A DNA stretch of 64,000 nucleotides. Source: Blastopirellula marina. GTDB taxonomy: Bacteria; Planctomycetota; Planctomycetia; Pirellulales; Pirellulaceae. The notes under the pieces are model-generated. The model searched no databases, was not told the origin of the DNA, and saw only the letters and a list, made by a program, of their open reading frames with translations. A program made the translations under genes and the position numbers. How positions within the stretch are numbered: position 1 is the first letter of the stretch; each line of letters starts with the position of its first letter. The stretch covers positions 682,001-746,000 of the forward strand of contig NZ_PUIA01000016.1 in NCBI RefSeq assembly GCF_002967715.1, read 5' to 3'. Shown here in pieces: positions 35,055 to 45,202 of this stretch.

Positions 35055-35081
35055 AAAGCCGCACTTGTTGCGGCTTTTTTT
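35055..35081 (+). terminator. Rho-independent terminator of tRNA-Glu
   Basis: A 9-bp stem AAAGCCGCA/TGCGGCTTT with a CTTGT loop runs into a T-tract ending at 35081. It follows the tRNA by 3 nt. Confidence 0.95.
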
Positions 35082-35167
35082 GTGCGCGGGCTTTCGTAAC
35101 TCTCGTGGTCGTATGTGATTATGTTTTGTGGCGGGCAGGGCTCGACTGGGGATTGGGGGTTTTCTGT

Positions 35168-36295
35168 TCACGTGACCTGAATCGGCTCGGCATCGGAGAT
35201 GAGGGTGTGGCATTCTAGCCAGGTTGGTACTTGGCAGCGTGAGGCTAGTTTTTCGATGACGGCTTCTGGCACGCGGTTGCTTCGCTTTTTGTTTTGCTGC
35301 AGTAGGTCGTCCAGGCTCGGTTCCAGGTAGACGATCTCGATTCTTGCGTCATAGTCGGCGAACAGGTTGAGCCAGCGCGAGCGCGTTTGGTGCATGGTAT
35401 TGGTGGCATTCAACGCGAAGGAAGTGCCGCTCCGCAAGAGTTCTCGACAACGCTCTTGTGCAAGTTGAGCGACCTGGCCTTGGTTCTCGGTCGGGGCGAC
35501 GTCCATTTCTGCTCGGATGTCGTCGAGCGAGACGATTGGTGAATCACTCCGATGTCGCGCCAGCCAGGTATCCTTTCCGGCACCCGGCAGGCCGCACATG
35601 AGGGTTGCCTGGCATGAGAATTCTTCGTGAGGCTGGTAATGAAGATTGGGCTGCGAAGTGTGGAAAAACGTAAAGCGGGCATGGTCGGAAGCAAACGCGT
35701 AAGGGCGATCGAAGCAGTCGGTCTCTTCAGCCGCGACTTTCCAGAAGTGCAGGTTCTCTTCCGGTCGCGTCATTGAATCGGTATCGCGGCCACGGGTATC
35801 GGCCAACGCGAACAGGTAGAGCAGCCGGTTATGCAAAAGCCATGAGTGACGAATCACTTCGTGTATCGGTTCCGGTTTCTCCAATAGAAACACTGGGCGT
35901 CCGTGGTAGCGAACCATCCGGGCAATCTCTTCCCGCGTTGTCAGGCTGCAACCTAGATCGCGGAGAATATTTCGCGCGAGGTGTTCTCCCTTCACCGCAT
36001 GCTTGGGAGACGTCACGCGGCCGGTGATGGAATCGATCTCAGTTGTCAGTGGCTTGGCGATATCGTGGAAGAGGGCGGTGAACTTCAGGATGGTTTGCTC
36101 ATGAGATGATAAAGATGGCCACTCTTCAAGTGATTTCAATTCGTGTAGCACTAGCTTGGTGTGTGTCCACACGTCTCCTTCGCTGTGCCACTGGGCATCT
36201 TGCGCGCAGGCAGCCATGGCCTGACACCATGGCTGAGGTTGGGCCCAGGCAATGAGTTCATGAATCGATGCTGTAGCGAGCTGCGTCCAGTTCAT
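35168..36295 (-). CDS. HD-polynucleotide kinase (RNA end-healing enzyme)
   Basis: A 375-residue fusion. Residues ~35-170 are an HD phosphohydrolase (FHDIAKP with His77-Asp78, plus [15 protein letters not shown] and ADTRGR). Residues ~228-350 are a P-loop kinase (GLPGAGKDT, 235-243; SLDDIRAEM). This order matches the HD-Pnk type described from Runella, in which the HD domain heals 2',3'-cyclic or 3'-phosphate ends and the kinase phosphorylates 5'-OH ends. ATG 36295 overlaps the stop of the RNA ligase gene by 4 bp, giving a co-translated heal-and-seal pair. ATG 36352 is in frame but the preceding residues do not fit. Confidence 0.85.
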   Translation of the reverse strand: MNWTQLATASIHELIAWAQPQPWCQAMAACAQDAQWHSEGDVWTHTKLVLHELKSLEEWPSLSSHEQTILKFTALFHDIAKPLTTEIDSITGRVTSPKHAVKGEHLARNILRDLGCSLTTREEIARMVRYHGRPVFLLEKPEPIHEVIRHSWLLHNRLLYLFALADTRGRDTDSMTRPEENLHFWKVAAEETDCFDRPYAFASDHARFTFFHTSQPNLHYQPHEEFSCQATLMCGLPGAGKDTWLARHRSDSPIVSLDDIRAEMDVAPTENQGQVAQLAQERCRELLRSGTSFALNATNTMHQTRSRWLNLFADYDARIEIVYLEPSLDDLLQQNKKRSNRVPEAVIEKLASRCQVPTWLECHTLISDAEPIQVT

Positions 36296-37038
36296 GACCA
36301 AATGTCTGCTTTGTCTTCCAGTTGATTGGGGACCATGGCCTGATGTTGCCAATGGGTGCTCTGTTTGATCTTCTCGACGAACTCGGGGCGTACGAATTTG
36401 GCACGGCCGGTGACTTTGCCTCTGGCCTCGGTGCGAAGGTAGATGCCTTCCATCAAGTTGTCGGCCTGACCGGAAAATGGGTTGTCGAAATGGCTGTCAT
36501 ACCGTGACGGACCGATTAGCCTGGCCAACTGCTTTCGCATGACAGGGCCTTGATGGATGATCGGTACCGTGTGGATCCCACTTCCGCCCAGGAGTTCGAT
36601 CCGCGAGGCCAAGTCAAGAAACACATCCTTTTGTTTATCGAAGATATCAAACTCGAAAAAGTAATGCGGCAATTTTCGGTACGCGACCGAATGCCGAGCA
36701 TAGACCCATTCGCCAAACAGCAGGTACCGATTCGCCAGCCGTGCTTCGAGTTCATGCCGTTTGACGGTCGCCCATTGTTTGAAAAGGTCGTACTGCGGGT
36801 GCATTCCTTCGGTGATCAGGTGACCGCGGCACTGCAGAATCAACTGGTTATCTTCCGAGAAATGAATGCCGACGTTGGTGCCGTCGATCTTCTCCTCGAC
36901 GATCAACGACTGGTCCTGAATGAACGCCAGGGACTCAGGTTCCCCCATATGCTTATCATCGTCGGTTCCTTGGGAACCGAACAGGTGCGGCGTACGGGGG
37001 TACTTCGTGAAATTTCCGTGGGAGGTGCCCATGATCAT
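36292..37038 (-). CDS. RNA ligase family protein
   Basis: A 248-residue ATP-dependent polynucleotide ligase. Nucleotidyltransferase motifs are readable: motif I EEKIDGTN with Lys50 as the adenylated nucleophile, the RGH segment near 71, motif [14 protein letters not shown] with Glu110, motif IIIa YFFEFDIFD near 127-134, motif IV MEGIYLR with Glu197, and motif V GRAKFVRP with Lys214. It is short and lacks a large C-terminal domain. Start could be 37038 or 37032. It precedes the HD-Pnk gene with a 4-bp overlap and follows a SEC-C gene by 92 bp. It probably seals RNA ends healed by the partner. Confidence 0.85.
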   Translation of the reverse strand: MIMGTSHGNFTKYPRTPHLFGSQGTDDDKHMGEPESLAFIQDQSLIVEEKIDGTNVGIHFSEDNQLILQCRGHLITEGMHPQYDLFKQWATVKRHELEARLANRYLLFGEWVYARHSVAYRKLPHYFFEFDIFDKQKDVFLDLASRIELLGGSGIHTVPIIHQGPVMRKQLARLIGPSRYDSHFDNPFSGQADNLMEGIYLRTEARGKVTGRAKFVRPEFVEKIKQSTHWQHQAMVPNQLEDKADIWS

Positions 37039-37130
37039 ATTCCTTGGCTTTGGTCAGGCATGCAGTCCCTCCTGGAAGGGTCGCCGGAAGGTCGACTACT
37101 CTCTAAAAGTAGTCGTCCCGATTAGTGCCA

Positions 37131-37325
37131 TCAAAAGCGTCCCTTTTTCAGGCAACACTTCTTGAAGCGTTTCATCGATCCACATGGGCAAAGATCGTTT
37201 CGCCCCAGTTTTTCTTCCAGAAGTTTATCGCCGTGAACCATGCGGACTCCGCGTTTGACGTTGGTTTCAGAAGGATAGCCGTAGCGACGTTTGCTCATCG
37301 GCTTGAAAGGATGGTTGTTCTTCAA
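37131..37325 (-). CDS. SEC-C motif small zinc-binding protein
   Basis: A 64-residue basic protein ending in the SEC-C signature ([18 protein letters not shown]), the metal-binding motif at the SecA C-terminus and in many small proteins. The start may be 37325 or an internal Met (37298). It lies 92 bp upstream of the RNA ligase on the same strand. It may assist the RNA-repair pair or be independent; SEC-C proteins often accompany nucleic-acid or secretion functions. Confidence 0.75.
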   Translation of the reverse strand: MKNNHPFKPMSKRRYGYPSETNVKRGVRMVHGDKLLEEKLGRNDLCPCGSMKRFKKCCLKKGRF

Positions 37326-37509
37326 AGTCTTTTTGATCGTCGTTGCTCACGGAACACCTGCCTTTGCTGATTGGGTTCGATATCGATGGAAGGACGATGC
37401 TACGACAGCCACGACGTGGGAAAGGTTCACCCCCTTGCCCAAGTGCTTCCGGCCATCGTGGGGGAATGAAGTGAGGATGTTTCGTGGGCTATAATTCAGG
37501 CATGATTTG

Positions 37510-38376
37510 ATGAGGCGTCTCATTTCGATGGCCAAGGGAACTTTGATGATGCGAACGTTTGTTTATTGTTTTGTGGTGGTGGCCTGTTGGGCAAGTGTCG
37601 TGGCAACGGGAGAAGCGCAGATGATCGTGGGGCATCGAGGGGCATCGTTCGACGCGCCGGAGAACACCCTGGCCGCGTTTCAGGAAGCCTGGAAGCAGAA
37701 GGCTGATGCCATCGAAGGGGACTTCTACCTGACCAAGGATGGCCATATTGTTTGTTTGCACGACAAGACCACCGAGCGAACCACGGCCGGTGTGGCCAAG
37801 CTCAACCCGGCCGAATCGACCCTCGAGCAGTTGCGAGACCTGGATGTTGGGTCTTGGAAGCATGAAAAGTATGCTGGCGAACGCATTCCGCTATTGGAAG
37901 AAGTGCTGGCGACCGTTCCGCAGACCGGCAAGATTCTGGTCGAGATCAAGTGCGGGCCTGAGATCGTCGAGCCGCTGCGAATCGTGCTGGAAAAATCCGG
38001 CTTGCGACCAGAGCAAATCGTGATCATTTGTTTTAACGAAGAGGTCGTGAAGCAGTGTCGCGAAAAGATGCCCCAGTACAAAGCCAACTGGCTGACGAGC
38101 TACAAGCAAAATAAGTTGACCGGCAAATGGGCACCTGACCTGGGGACCGTCTTGAAGAAGCTGGAGAGCACCAAAGCGACGGGCCTGGGTACGCAAGGTC
38201 GAGACGAAGTGGTGACCGCCGAGTTTGTTCGTGACATTCGCAAGGCAGGTATCGAATGCCACGTGTGGACCGTAAACGAAGCCGATCAGGCCAAACGCTA
38301 CGCCGAACTGGGATTCGATTCGATTACCACGGATAAACCAGCCGAGATTCGCAAGGCGATCTTGGGAGGAAGCTAA
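37510..38376 (+). CDS. Exported glycerophosphodiester phosphodiesterase
   Basis: A 288-residue enzyme of the GDPD family, which splits glycerophosphodiesters into sn-glycerol 3-phosphate and an alcohol. An N-terminal signal peptide (hydrophobic stretch ~16-32, possible cleavage after TGEAQ) is followed by the catalytic VGHRGASFDAPENTL (His-Arg and His-Asp/Glu core), AIEGDFYLTKDGHIVCLHD (metal-binding Glu/Asp and catalytic His), and the ending VWTVNEADQAKRYAELGFDSITTDKP. ATG 37510 is used; internal Met 37528 is an alternative. Its stop overlaps by 4 bp with that of the convergent kinase. Confidence 0.87.
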   Translation: MRRLISMAKGTLMMRTFVYCFVVVACWASVVATGEAQMIVGHRGASFDAPENTLAAFQEAWKQKADAIEGDFYLTKDGHIVCLHDKTTERTTAGVAKLNPAESTLEQLRDLDVGSWKHEKYAGERIPLLEEVLATVPQTGKILVEIKCGPEIVEPLRIVLEKSGLRPEQIVIICFNEEVVKQCREKMPQYKANWLTSYKQNKLTGKWAPDLGTVLKKLESTKATGLGTQGRDEVVTAEFVRDIRKAGIECHVWTVNEADQAKRYAELGFDSITTDKPAEIRKAILGGS

Positions 38377-41333
38377 GGCAAAGTCGACTCGTTGTGATCG
38401 GACAGGTTGAAGGTAGCATCGAGGGTTGGCATGACCGCTGGCAGACGCAAGCGGAACGTGCAGCCGTTTCCTTGGCCGTCGGAATCGAGTTCGATCGTAC
38501 CGCCGTGGAAATCAACGATTCTTTTGACAATGGCCAGGCCGATCCCGGTTCCTGCTGAATCGGGATCGAGTTTGTCAAATAGCTGAAAGACGCGTTCCTG
38601 GTATTCGATCGCGACTCCCGGGCCGTTGTCGATGACTTCGATCAGAATGAAGTCATCTTCTTCGCGGGCAGTAATAGTAACCTTGGGGTTGGGGCTGCGA
38701 TTGTGTTTGATGCCGTTGTCGATCAGGTTTTGCATCAATTGCCGAATCTGAATGGCATCGCCATAAAGGTGCACGTCTTCGATATCGCTTCTTACGTCAG
38801 CGTTCTGGCTTTCGATCTGTCCGGCAAGCAAGGTGATTGCTTCTGAGATCACTTCGTCGAGCGAGATCATCGTGCGAGATTTGACATTGCGGCCAATGCG
38901 CGAAAGTTCCAGCAGGTCATCCAGAAGCTGCTTCATACCGTCGGCAGCAGAGCCGATGATCGAAAGATCTTCTTCGATGGCAGGCTTGTCCTGGTTTTCG
39001 ATATCTTCACTGAGAATTCCCAGGAAGCCCTTGATCGTAATCAGCGGTGACTTGAGGTCGTGCGATACGGTGTAGGTGAATTGCTTTAACTCGGTATTGG
39101 TGGCTTCCAGGCTGCGGATCAGAGATTCACGCACCTTTTCCGATTCGATGCGTTCGGTAATGTCTGCCAATGCAAAAACGGCTCCAGCGAATTCTCCTTT
39201 CTCGTCAAACAGTGGGGCACCATTGGCCGAGACGGTAACGTAGGCGTCTGGACCAAACTGAATTCGGTATCGCACATCGTTGACCGGCTTGAGGGTACTC
39301 TTAACGCGAGCAAACGGGCGAGCTTCTAAGGCGAGCGGCTTGCCTGCCATGTCGAAGATCTCCCAAGGAAATCCGTAGATGTTCTTCCCTTGAACGTAGT
39401 CGCGACCGATACGCAGTGTCTTTTCCAACGCTGGGTTGAGAAACTGGATGTTGCCTTCGGTATTGACCACCATGATCGCCGCGACACTGGTCTCCATAAC
39501 CTGGTCGAGTAGGGCCTTCTCCCAGACGAGTTGTTGTTGTGCGAGAACGCGATCGGTCGTGTTGGTGGCGACTCCCAGGATCTGGGTGGGGTGTCCGTTG
39601 ATATCCTTCTGGAATATCACCCGATGGAATTCAAACCACGCCCATTGGCCATTGGCATGCTTCAAGCGGAAGGTGTCTACATGAACTTCCGGTTCGCCAG
39701 CTTCGTACCAGCGGGTCGATGCCAGGCGGACGCGGGCGACGTCGTCGGGATGGATGATCTCGGTATAGAAACGTGCTCCAAGTTCCTCCAGGTCTTCCTT
39801 AGAGTGCCCTAACTCCTTCTCGATGTTTCGATTGATGAAGGTGATCGACTGGGTTATCAGGTCGAAGATATAGATTACGCCTGGGGACGCATTGATTACT
39901 TTCTCAGCAAATTCCTTCGCTTCCTTCGTTTGTTTTTCTGCCGCTTTGCGCAGTGTTGCATCACGTGCGGCGGACATGACCATGACCTCGCCGCCACGTT
40001 CGATCAGCGTTAACCGAATCTCGACCGGAAAAGTGCTGCCATCTTTTCGGCGATGGATTCGCTCGACCAGTGGGTGATACCGTCCACCTTCGCTAGCGAG
40101 CTTGTTCCAAACCTTTCGGGCATCTTCCTGATTCCAATCGGTATCGATTCGAGAAACGGACATGCCCACAAGCTCGTCTCGCGAGTAGCCCAGGATACGG
40201 CAGGCCTCCTGGTTGGCATCGATGACGGTCCCTTCGAGATCACGTAGGAATATCGCGTCGGCAGCACCATCGAAAAGTCTTCGGAAACGATCTTCGCTCG
40301 ACTCGATCTTTCGCAGGTGTTTTTCTTGTTGAATGCGAGCCTCGTCAAGTTCGTCGGCCATGTGGTTAAACGACTCGGCAATGATGGCAAATTCGCCACG
40401 AGCATTTTCGGAAAAACGCGCCGATTGGTCACCTTTGGCGTATTGGCGGAACGTTTGAATAATTTTCTGCAGCGGTCGAAGTGTTCGTTCGCTGAAGAAA
40501 AGAGCCAAGATAACAGCGGCCGTAATGCCACATGCCACCGCGGTAACTTTCGACCAGGCCATACGGTTGTAGACGCCTTGGATCTCGATTTCAGGAATCG
40601 CAACAATCAGCTTCCAGGAAGTGTCCGGAACTTGAGTGTAAGAAACCAGGAATCGAGTACCCTTATCGTCGATCACGGTCGTATTGCTTGTAAGTAGGTC
40701 TTGCTGCCGTACGAACTCTGCCTTGCTGGATGACGCAATCATACGCCCCGAGTCGTCTACCAGGGCAAGAAAGCCGCCGCGAGTAACCTCCATGCCGTGT
40801 ACAAACGAAATCAGCTGACTATCGAGCAGGGCGAGCGCGACCGCTCCCTTTAGCGTTCCGTCTTCCGTATAAACGGGAGCGATGAGTAAGAGAACGTCTT
40901 TGCCCTTGCCGCGGCTCTTCATGATTCGCGTGGTTACCTTGTTCCCTTGGAGGACTTCCGCAAAGTAGTCACGGTCGGCCACACTAAACGTCGCGCCTTC
41001 GGTTGTGTGAACCGTTCCGTCTAGCTCATCGTAGTACAGCCCTTCGATTTGATTACGGACTGCCCACTCTTGGACCTTTAAGAAATTGAGAATCTCGGGA
41101 ATCGTGCCATCTTTCAGCAGCGGGGTTGCCGCCAAAGTATCTAGCAGCGAAAAGTGCTTTTCCAGGAAGAAACGGACCTCGTTCCGCTTGGCATCTAGCT
41201 TGGCTTCCAGCGTCTGATCGATCTGCTCGCGAAGCAGTCGCTGTGTGATCTGGTAGTCGAGGATGGTCGAAAGGCCCACCGCGATCAGCGCCGGGATTGC
41301 GCCGAGCAGGAAGTATTTACGAAGTAGGTTCAC
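38373..41333 (-). CDS. Membrane sensor histidine kinase with Cache and PAS domains
   Basis: A 986-residue protein: membrane helix (~8-30), extracytoplasmic Cache-type domain (~35-255), second helix (~262-285), HAMP (~285-340), PAS domains near 350-460, 475-605 and 620-745, HisKA with SHDLKSPLITIKGFL (phospho-His about residue 757) and HATPase_c with NLIDNGIKHN and GTGIGLAIVKRI. It lacks a receiver domain, so needs a separate partner, not seen nearby. The Cache-PAS combination suggests sensing of a small external ligand plus internal redox or ligand state. The ligand is unknown. Confidence 0.9.
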   Translation of the reverse strand: MNLLRKYFLLGAIPALIAVGLSTILDYQITQRLLREQIDQTLEAKLDAKRNEVRFFLEKHFSLLDTLAATPLLKDGTIPEILNFLKVQEWAVRNQIEGLYYDELDGTVHTTEGATFSVADRDYFAEVLQGNKVTTRIMKSRGKGKDVLLLIAPVYTEDGTLKGAVALALLDSQLISFVHGMEVTRGGFLALVDDSGRMIASSSKAEFVRQQDLLTSNTTVIDDKGTRFLVSYTQVPDTSWKLIVAIPEIEIQGVYNRMAWSKVTAVACGITAAVILALFFSERTLRPLQKIIQTFRQYAKGDQSARFSENARGEFAIIAESFNHMADELDEARIQQEKHLRKIESSEDRFRRLFDGAADAIFLRDLEGTVIDANQEACRILGYSRDELVGMSVSRIDTDWNQEDARKVWNKLASEGGRYHPLVERIHRRKDGSTFPVEIRLTLIERGGEVMVMSAARDATLRKAAEKQTKEAKEFAEKVINASPGVIYIFDLITQSITFINRNIEKELGHSKEDLEELGARFYTEIIHPDDVARVRLASTRWYEAGEPEVHVDTFRLKHANGQWAWFEFHRVIFQKDINGHPTQILGVATNTTDRVLAQQQLVWEKALLDQVMETSVAAIMVVNTEGNIQFLNPALEKTLRIGRDYVQGKNIYGFPWEIFDMAGKPLALEARPFARVKSTLKPVNDVRYRIQFGPDAYVTVSANGAPLFDEKGEFAGAVFALADITERIESEKVRESLIRSLEATNTELKQFTYTVSHDLKSPLITIKGFLGILSEDIENQDKPAIEEDLSIIGSAADGMKQLLDDLLELSRIGRNVKSRTMISLDEVISEAITLLAGQIESQNADVRSDIEDVHLYGDAIQIRQLMQNLIDNGIKHNRSPNPKVTITAREEDDFILIEVIDNGPGVAIEYQERVFQLFDKLDPDSAGTGIGLAIVKRIVDFHGGTIELDSDGQGNGCTFRLRLPAVMPTLDATFNLSDHNESTLP

Positions 41334-41461
41334 GGTGGATTAGCTTCAGCTCCGAGATGGCTATCGAAGAGGCAAGTTGCCTTCGATTATCAAGAAATCG
41401 AGGCGAAGCGTCAAAACCGAAACCTGCCTCCCGGCGCTAAATTATTCCTGACGCTGGTCGC

Positions 41462-42295
41462 CTAACCGATCAGAAGGAGTAAGCAGCAGATAACCAGAGT
41501 AAGCTGGCTAAGAAATACGGCGGCAATGAACCATCGCAGTGACTTTTGCAGACGCGTGGAGTACTGCAGGCCAAGAATCATTCGGCGGCGTTGTTCGAAG
41601 CTTGGATAGAGCCAGGTTTTCTGGTTCGGGGCGATCCCAGATAAGAGGGTCAGTTGGGATAAGGCTCGGATCAGCACTCGAGCGCTACGTCGCCGGCCGC
41701 GCTCGTCTTTGCCGAGAAAATCGACCGCAAATGCGTCTGCTTGAAACTCGAGAAGTGGGGATACGAAATGGAGCATCAACGTCATGTAGGCAATCGTGCC
41801 CAGGATGACAACGCTTTGCGTGAGCATCTGCCACTGAGTTAAGTGCTCGACCATGTGTACCAGTGTCATGCCCAGGATGCCACCGGCAAATACAATGCTC
41901 AACCGTATGGGGACATGCCACAGGCGAAGATGCCCCACCTCGTGCGCGACAATCGCAGCGGCATACCGAGGGGACAGGCGGTGGAGCAGGGCATCGCTCA
42001 CCAGTACGAACGAGAAGCCTGGTATGCATCCCAAGACGGCCGCGTTGCAAACACGATCGCCGGTTTCCCACACACGAAACTTTTCCGCGAACTGGTCGTC
42101 GAGACTTGGCATCGCTCGCTGTAGCTTGCGTTTCTGTAGACGCGAAAGCTTACTGAGGGAAAAAAGCGATTTGGCCAAAAGTGGGTACGCAATCACTGCC
42201 GCCACTGGAATCATCAGCAACGAGAGCCACAGCAATGAGCTCCAGTCCCATGGGACGTAGGCAATCGGAAGTGAGGTGAGGAAATCGGATAGCAA
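41462..42295 (-). CDS. M48/M56-like membrane metallopeptidase
   Basis: A 277-residue inner-membrane protein with helices near 22-45, 130-155, 162-180 and the C-terminus. Its zinc-protease motif is AHEVGHLRLWH (His118, Glu119, His122), and the third ligand is likely Glu in LEFQADAFAVD near residue 180, as in M48 HtpX/Ste24-like and M56 BlaR1-like peptidases. It may digest misfolded membrane proteins or process a regulator. No transcription repressor adjoins it, which does not favour the BlaR1 model. Confidence 0.82.
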   Translation of the reverse strand: MLSDFLTSLPIAYVPWDWSSLLWLSLLMIPVAAVIAYPLLAKSLFSLSKLSRLQKRKLQRAMPSLDDQFAEKFRVWETGDRVCNAAVLGCIPGFSFVLVSDALLHRLSPRYAAAIVAHEVGHLRLWHVPIRLSIVFAGGILGMTLVHMVEHLTQWQMLTQSVVILGTIAYMTLMLHFVSPLLEFQADAFAVDFLGKDERGRRRSARVLIRALSQLTLLSGIAPNQKTWLYPSFEQRRRMILGLQYSTRLQKSLRWFIAAVFLSQLTLVICCLLLLIG

Positions 42296-42381
42296 CGGAG
42301 TTCTTTAAATGAAGGGAGACGTACAGCCAGGTCTCAAAGTAATTCGCCGGGTCGTGGATACAATTCCCATCAGCGCAAAGA

Positions 42382-42414
42382 AAAACCGGCCAGCAGATAA
42401 GCTGTGCCGGTTTT
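42382..42414 (-). terminator. Rho-independent terminator after serA
   Basis: Read on the minus strand, AAAACCGGC pairs with GCCGGTTTT (9 bp), with an inner CAGC/GCTG helix and a 1-nt bulge; the last arm runs on into TT. It starts 26 nt after the serA stop. Confidence 0.85.
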
Positions 42415-42439
42415 GCAGGCTATTTCGTTTGTAGCGGTC

Positions 42440-44062
42440 TTATCGCATCCAGGTGGGCATCTCGCCAGCGGCCGGCAGTTCGATCACTTTGCAGGAAGTG
42501 ATGTTGTCGCTGGTCATGACTTCCTTGACAGCTTCTTCGCTCGGCAGACCGTCCAGGTTCAGAACGCCCACGGCGCTGCCTGGGTTGGTGCTCGATCGAC
42601 CGACGGCCATCTGGGCGATATTGACCTTGTGGTTGCCGAAGATCGTTCCCACCTTGCCGATAATGCCGGGGACATCGTTGTGAGCGAAGATGAACAAGGT
42701 ACCGTCGAGATAGGCTTCCAACCGCTGCCCATCCAGCAAGATCAAGCGAGGCATGTTGCTGCCGAACAGCGTACCGCCGACCTGGTGCGACTTGCCACCT
42801 TCTTCGATCGTTGCCGTGATGCTGCTCGAGAAACTGCCTAGTTCGGTGCTCGTTTCGGTCGAGAGGTCAACGCCGCGGTCCAGCAGCAGCATCTCGGAAT
42901 TGATGATGTTCGGTTCGTCTTCGAGGGCCTTGGCCAGGAAGCCGGCACAGAACGAAGCGGTTAGCAGCTTGGTGTTCTTGCCGCTCACTTCGCCACGATA
43001 GGTCAGCTTGACCGACTTCACGCCACCGGAATGAACCTGGGCGGCAATCAGGCCCAAGCGATAGGCCACGTCCAGATAGCCGCGAATGCTTTCCAGGGTC
43101 TTCGGATCGAGCGGAGCCACATTGACGGCGTGACGGATCTCGCCGGTCGTCAGGTAATTGACCACCAACTGGACTGCTTCGACGGCAACTTGCGTTTGAG
43201 CCTCTTCAGTGCTCGCACCCAAGTGCGGCGTAGCGACGACATTTTCCATGCCGAACAAGGGGCTGTCGGTGCAAGGCTCTTCGGCATAAACATCCAAAGC
43301 GACACCGCCGAGGTGCCCTGACTTCAGACCTTCGACTAGGGCTTCTTCATTGTAGATTCCACCGCGAGCACAGTTGATCAAACGAGCACCTGGCTTCAAG
43401 GTCTTGATCGACTCGGCGTTGATCATATCCTTGGTTTCAGGGGTTAGCGGGGTGTGCACCGTCAGGTAATCGATGTGCGGAAGCATGCCGGGGACGGTTT
43501 CGGAAAGCTCGATACCCAGTTCCGCGGCACGTTCGGGGCTGACGAAGGGATCGTAGGCGATCACTCGCATCTCGAACGCCAACGCACGCTTGGCGACTTC
43601 CATCCCGATGCGGCCGAGTCCGACCACGCCGAGTGTCTTGTCGGCCAGCTGCGTACCCATGTACTTCTTGCGATCCCAGCGACCTTCCACCAGGCTTTGA
43701 TTGGCAGCAGGCACGTTTCGCGAAAGAGCCATCATCAAGCAGAACGCATGTTCGGCCGTGCTGATGGTGTTGCCCGTGGGGGTGTTCATCACCACGATGC
43801 CATGCCGAGCTGCCGCTTTGGAGTCGATGTTATCGGTGCCGACGCCGGCTCGAGCAATCACCTTCATGTTGGTGTTGCCTTCGAGAGACTCGGCAGTGAT
43901 CTTCACGCCGCTGCGGCAGATCGCCCCATCGAATTCGTTGAGGGCACTGCGTAGTTCTTCACCTTTCAAACCGGTGCGAACTTCGTATTCAATCCCAGGG
44001 GCCTGATCCAACAGGTCCAGACCTTCCTGAGCGAGCGTATCCAAAACAATGACTTTAGGCAT
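42440..44062 (-). CDS. serA: D-3-phosphoglycerate dehydrogenase
   Basis: A 540-residue NAD-dependent enzyme starting the phosphorylated serine pathway. The Rossmann loop is GLGRIGMEVAKRA near residue 146; catalytic Arg, Glu and His lie in ARGGIYNEEAL, the EEP region and TPHLGAS. Residues ~325-455 form the extra allosteric substrate-binding domain of long SerA, and residues ~465-540 an ACT domain (DVPGIIGKVGTIFGNHKVNIAQM), which commonly binds serine for feedback inhibition. It follows serC with a 54-bp gap, so the two form an operon with a terminator behind. Confidence 0.97.
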   Translation of the reverse strand: MPKVIVLDTLAQEGLDLLDQAPGIEYEVRTGLKGEELRSALNEFDGAICRSGVKITAESLEGNTNMKVIARAGVGTDNIDSKAAARHGIVVMNTPTGNTISTAEHAFCLMMALSRNVPAANQSLVEGRWDRKKYMGTQLADKTLGVVGLGRIGMEVAKRALAFEMRVIAYDPFVSPERAAELGIELSETVPGMLPHIDYLTVHTPLTPETKDMINAESIKTLKPGARLINCARGGIYNEEALVEGLKSGHLGGVALDVYAEEPCTDSPLFGMENVVATPHLGASTEEAQTQVAVEAVQLVVNYLTTGEIRHAVNVAPLDPKTLESIRGYLDVAYRLGLIAAQVHSGGVKSVKLTYRGEVSGKNTKLLTASFCAGFLAKALEDEPNIINSEMLLLDRGVDLSTETSTELGSFSSSITATIEEGGKSHQVGGTLFGSNMPRLILLDGQRLEAYLDGTLFIFAHNDVPGIIGKVGTIFGNHKVNIAQMAVGRSSTNPGSAVGVLNLDGLPSEEAVKEVMTSDNITSCKVIELPAAGEMPTWMR

Positions 44063-44116
44063 GATGCGTTTCTTTGGCTGAGGGTTTGCCAGCGAAGTTA
44101 GGGAAGTGTGGGGTGT

Positions 44117-45202
44117 TTACTTCTTGAATTCAAGCATGAAGTCGCGAAGCTTTTCGACACCTTCGACAGGCATCGCGTTGTAGATCGAAGCACGCATACC
44201 GCCAACACTACGGTGACCGCCCAGTTGGGTCAGACCGATCTCGTTGGCTGCGGCCAGGAACTTCTTATCTGCTTCTTCGTCGCCCAGTTTGAACGTGACG
44301 TTCATCATCGAGCGAACTTCCGGCACTGCATGGCCGATGTAGTAGCCGCCAGACTGATCGATGGCATCGTACAGCATTTGGGCCTTGGCTTCATTCTGCG
44401 TCTGAAGCTTTTCCAAGCTACCGAACTCGTTTTGCAGCCACTTGCAGACCAAGCCCAGCAGGTAGATGCCAAACGTTGGTGGCGTGTTCCACATCGAGTC
44501 GTTCTCGGCATGGTTGCGATAAACCATGTAGCCGGGCAGATCGCTGCTGGCGTGCTCCATCAGGTCTTTGCGAATGATCACAACGGTCACGCCAGCTGGG
44601 CCGGCGTTCTTCTGGGCACAGGCATAGATGATGCCGTACTTCGAGACGTCGACCGGGCGGCTCATGAAGTCGGACGAAAGGTCCGCGACCAGCGGCACGT
44701 TGCCCACTTCGGGTTCGCTTTGGAACTGCACACCTTGGATGGTTTCGTTCGAGGTGATGTGCACGTAGGCAGCGTCCGAAGTCAGCTTCAGATCGCTTGG
44801 GCCAGGCAGATTGTTGTAGTTGCCAGGCTTGCCGTCCCAGGCCACGTTGGTCTTGCCTTCTTTCACGGCTTCTTCCAGGGCCTTCTTACCCCAGGTGCCG
44901 GTCAGAACGTAATCGGCTGCCTTGTCGGTACCCTTGAGCAGGTTCATCGGGATCATCGAGAACTGCAACCGTGAACCGCCCTGCAGAAGCAGGACTTCGT
45001 GGGTGTCGGGAATATTCAACAGCGAAACGAGCCGGGCCTTCGCGTCTGCGTGGATATCCATGTAGGTCTTACCACGGTGGCTCAGTTCCATAACGGAACT
45101 GCCAACGCCCGGCAAAGCGACCAGGTCGCGTTGGGCTTCTTCAAGCACTGGAAGGGGCATTACGGCAGGACCGGCAGAGAAATTGAATACGCGTTCTGGC
45201 AT
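44117..45202 (-). CDS. serC: Phosphoserine aminotransferase
   Basis: A 361-residue PLP enzyme converting 3-phosphohydroxypyruvate to phosphoserine. Family signs are the N-terminal FNFSAGPAVMPLPVLEEAQ, SHRGKTYMDIH near residue 44, LLLQGGSRLQFSMIPMNLL near 71, and the PLP lysine in CAQKNAGPAGVTVVI near 195. The end GGMRASIYNAMPVEGVEKL is typical. It is the first gene of the serC-serA pair. No phosphoserine phosphatase gene (serB) lies in the window. Confidence 0.97.
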   Translation of the reverse strand: MPERVFNFSAGPAVMPLPVLEEAQRDLVALPGVGSSVMELSHRGKTYMDIHADAKARLVSLLNIPDTHEVLLLQGGSRLQFSMIPMNLLKGTDKAADYVLTGTWGKKALEEAVKEGKTNVAWDGKPGNYNNLPGPSDLKLTSDAAYVHITSNETIQGVQFQSEPEVGNVPLVADLSSDFMSRPVDVSKYGIIYACAQKNAGPAGVTVVIIRKDLMEHASSDLPGYMVYRNHAENDSMWNTPPTFGIYLLGLVCKWLQNEFGSLEKLQTQNEAKAQMLYDAIDQSGGYYIGHAVPEVRSMMNVTFKLGDEEADKKFLAAANEIGLTQLGGHRSVGGMRASIYNAMPVEGVEKLRDFMLEFKK

